From: CAJQQY01 sp045106765
Lineage (GTDB): Bacteria > Bacteroidota > Bacteroidia > Chitinophagales > Saprospiraceae
Assembly (NCBI GenBank): GCA_045106765.1
Contig: JBGCFD010000222.1
Span: 1-64,000 of the forward strand
DNA length: 64,000 bases
Direction of reading: 5' to 3'
Position 1 is the stretch's first letter, and every line of letters begins with the position of its first letter. Made by a program: the position numbers and the translations under genes. Under the pieces are notes generated by a model. The model was not told where the DNA came from, made no database searches, and saw nothing but the letters and a program-made list of their open reading frames with translations. This document shows positions 62,517 to 64,000 of the stretch, one piece after another.

Positions 62517-64000
62517 ATGAAAAATCATTTACTCTGTTTTTTGTTCCTGATATTAGGATCAATGACAGCTATGGCTCAAAAAAGAGTCACAGGAAATGTT
62601 ACTGGTTCTGATGGTTTCCCTTTGATAGGGGTCGCTATTTTAGAGGCAGGGACAGACAATGGCACCTCCACAGATATCGAAGGTAATTATGCTTTAGATG
62701 TTTCGGATGGAGCAACGCTTAATTTTTCCTATACTGGCTTTGCGAGTCAAAGCATAGTAGTAGGGGATCAAACTACTTTGGATATAGTCTTACAAGAAGG
62801 AGTGGCACTTGATGAAGTTGTCGTAACTGCTTTGGGTATTGAAAAAAATAAAAAGGCTTTATCTTATTCTGTAACTGAAGTAGGTGGCGAAAACTTTTCT
62901 CAAGCTCGTGCAATGAATGTGATTCAATCACTTTCTGGAAAAGTCGCAGGAGTTAATGTTGCTAGTACTGCTACGGGGGCTGGTGGATCTACTCGAGTTG
63001 TCATTCGAGGAAATGGTTCTATCTCAGGAAATAATCAACCTCTTTATGTAGTGGATGGAGTACCTATTGATAACCAAAACTTGGGTTCTTCAGGAATGTG
63101 GGGTGGACAAGATTGGGGAGATGGAATTTCTAGTTTGAATCCTGATGATATTGAAACTTATACTGTTTTGAAAGGAAATTCCGCAGCAGCACTTTATGGT
63201 TTTAGAGCATCGAATGGAGTTATTTTAATAACAACTAAGTCAGGTGGGAAAAGAAAAGGAATTGGTGTTGAGTTTAGTAGTCAAGTAAGAACAGAATCAA
63301 TTATTGACCAATTAGATTTTCAACAAGAATATGGTCATGGATTAAATGGAACGGCTCCTACTAATGAAACACAAGCATTGGCACAAGGATTATCTTCTTG
63401 GGGAGGAAAATTAGATGGAAGTAATGTTATCCAATTTGACGGAGAAAGTCGTCCTTATTCTGCAGTAGGAAATAATGTAGATAGGTTCTATCGAACTGGA
63501 ACTACTTTTTCTAATACATTGACCCTTTCAGGAGGAGATGAAAAATATAATTTCCGATTTTCTGGATCAGCTCTAAACAATAAAGATGTCGTACCAAATT
63601 CTGGTTTGGATCGGTATAATTTTTCTTTGAAGGTTGGTGCTCGTTTTAGTGAAAAGCTTTCTGGAACGGTTGCCGTCAATTACATTAATGAGACAGTAAA
63701 CAATAGAGCGAGACTTTCTGATTCTCCAGGAAACGCTAATTATACGGTATTCTCTTTGCCGGCATCTATTAATGTAGAAACTTTAATGGGTGACCCTGAT
63801 AAATTGGGTGCTAATCCAGATGGAACAGAGTTGCAATTTAATGATAATGTATTTGTGACGAATCCATATTGGAGTACTTACCAATTTTCTAATAAGTCAG
63901 TTAAAAATAGAACGATTGGGAATATACAATTGCGTTATGATATCTACGATGGATTATATGCAAGAGGTAGAATTTCTATGGATCGATATGATCGACGAAG
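62517..64000 (+). CDS. SusC/RagA family TonB-linked outer-membrane protein (partial, runs off the window)
   Basis: The first 494 residues of a TonB-linked receptor; no stop is reached. Signal peptide LCFLFLILGSMTAMAQ, carboxypeptidase-D-like domain (RVTGNVTGSDGFPLIGVAIL, GTSTDIEGNYALDV), then a plug domain starting LDEVVVTALGIEKNKKALSYSV, the SusC-specific block. SLSGKVAGVNV, VIRGNGSISGNNQPLYVVDGVPIDN and LKGNSAAALYGFRASNGVILITTKSG follow, and the barrel begins near residue 240. It imports oligosaccharides with a SusD partner that presumably lies beyond the window. It is divergent from lacI, with the 16-bp palindrome between them. Confidence 0.95.
   Translation, partial: MKNHLLCFLFLILGSMTAMAQKRVTGNVTGSDGFPLIGVAILEAGTDNGTSTDIEGNYALDVSDGATLNFSYTGFASQSIVVGDQTTLDIVLQEGVALDEVVVTALGIEKNKKALSYSVTEVGGENFSQARAMNVIQSLSGKVAGVNVASTATGAGGSTRVVIRGNGSISGNNQPLYVVDGVPIDNQNLGSSGMWGGQDWGDGISSLNPDDIETYTVLKGNSAAALYGFRASNGVILITTKSGGKRKGIGVEFSSQVRTESIIDQLDFQQEYGHGLNGTAPTNETQALAQGLSSWGGKLDGSNVIQFDGESRPYSAVGNNVDRFYRTGTTFSNTLTLSGGDEKYNFRFSGSALNNKDVVPNSGLDRYNFSLKVGARFSEKLSGTVAVNYINETVNNRARLSDSPGNANYTVFSLPASINVETLMGDPDKLGANPDGTELQFNDNVFVTNPYWSTYQFSNKSVKNRTIGNIQLRYDIYDGLYARGRISMDRYDRR

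Overview
The window is AT-rich DNA of a member of the Bacteroidota. The evidence is a SusC/RagA-type TonB-linked receptor with a carboxypeptidase-D-like N-terminal repeat, a type B gliding-motility C-terminal sorting domain, several lipoproteins with an S-C-E lipobox, and double-glycine leaders of the LSLNPLTLDK...VVGG type. A saprospirian or cytophagian lineage would fit, but I cannot place it further.

Layout. (1) 140-14914, plus strand: a tightly packed run of nine genes for host- or algal-type glycan breakdown. It holds a GH130 mannosylglucose phosphorylase, a PSCyt1/DUF1549/DUF1553 cytochrome protein, a DUF1501 protein, a beta-propeller, a GH20 hexosaminidase, a CBM9-like lipoprotein, a sulfatase and a membrane cytochrome. 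Four of the nine end in the same chitobiase-C/discoidin-like module. It closes with a strong hairpin (14927-14964). (2) 14967-17265, minus strand: a small outer-membrane-like protein, an inositol-monophosphatase-family enzyme and an APH/choline-kinase-like phosphotransferase. (3) 17.3-24.4 kb: a complete plasmid-type replicon. It has a Rep_3 initiator with five iterons upstream, a ParF/ParG-like partition pair, two families of dispersed short repeats, an intact KilA-N gene and a decayed second KilA-N copy. Either the whole window belongs to a plasmid or chromid, or a plasmid has integrated here. (4) 24.9-39.6 kb: a class I lanthipeptide cluster. It has six tandem glycine-rich precursor genes (plus relics of others), each behind the same roughly 32-nt upstream element and several followed by hairpins. 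Then come a full-length LanB dehydratase, a LanC-like cyclase that lacks two of the three zinc ligands, an unknown protein, a TonB-type outer-membrane beta-barrel and a C39-peptidase ABC exporter. A divergent 521-aa unknown gene stands upstream. (5) 39.7-41.5 kb: a patch with two small unknown genes and probable IS debris. (6) 41.5-62.5 kb: a second glycan region. It has an AGE/DUF4434/sodium-symporter operon, two GH92 alpha-mannosidases and a T9SS-type adhesin. It continues with a minus-strand series: GHL10 glycosidase-like protein, FucP-like permease, giant FG-GAP protein, FAD oxidoreductase and LacI regulator. A divergent susC gene is cut by the window end.

How it works together (inference). 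The sugar genes look like a mannose/GlcNAc-glycan utilisation system: GH92 and GH20 trim outside the cytoplasm, symporters import, and the GH130 phosphorylase and AGE process sugars inside. A near-identical 16-bp palindrome of LacI type lies between lacI and susC and upstream of the symporter operon, which suggests one regulon across 17 kb. A nagB relic and a truncated discoidin-module relic show that the second region has been losing genes. The lanthipeptide cluster is the most novel part.
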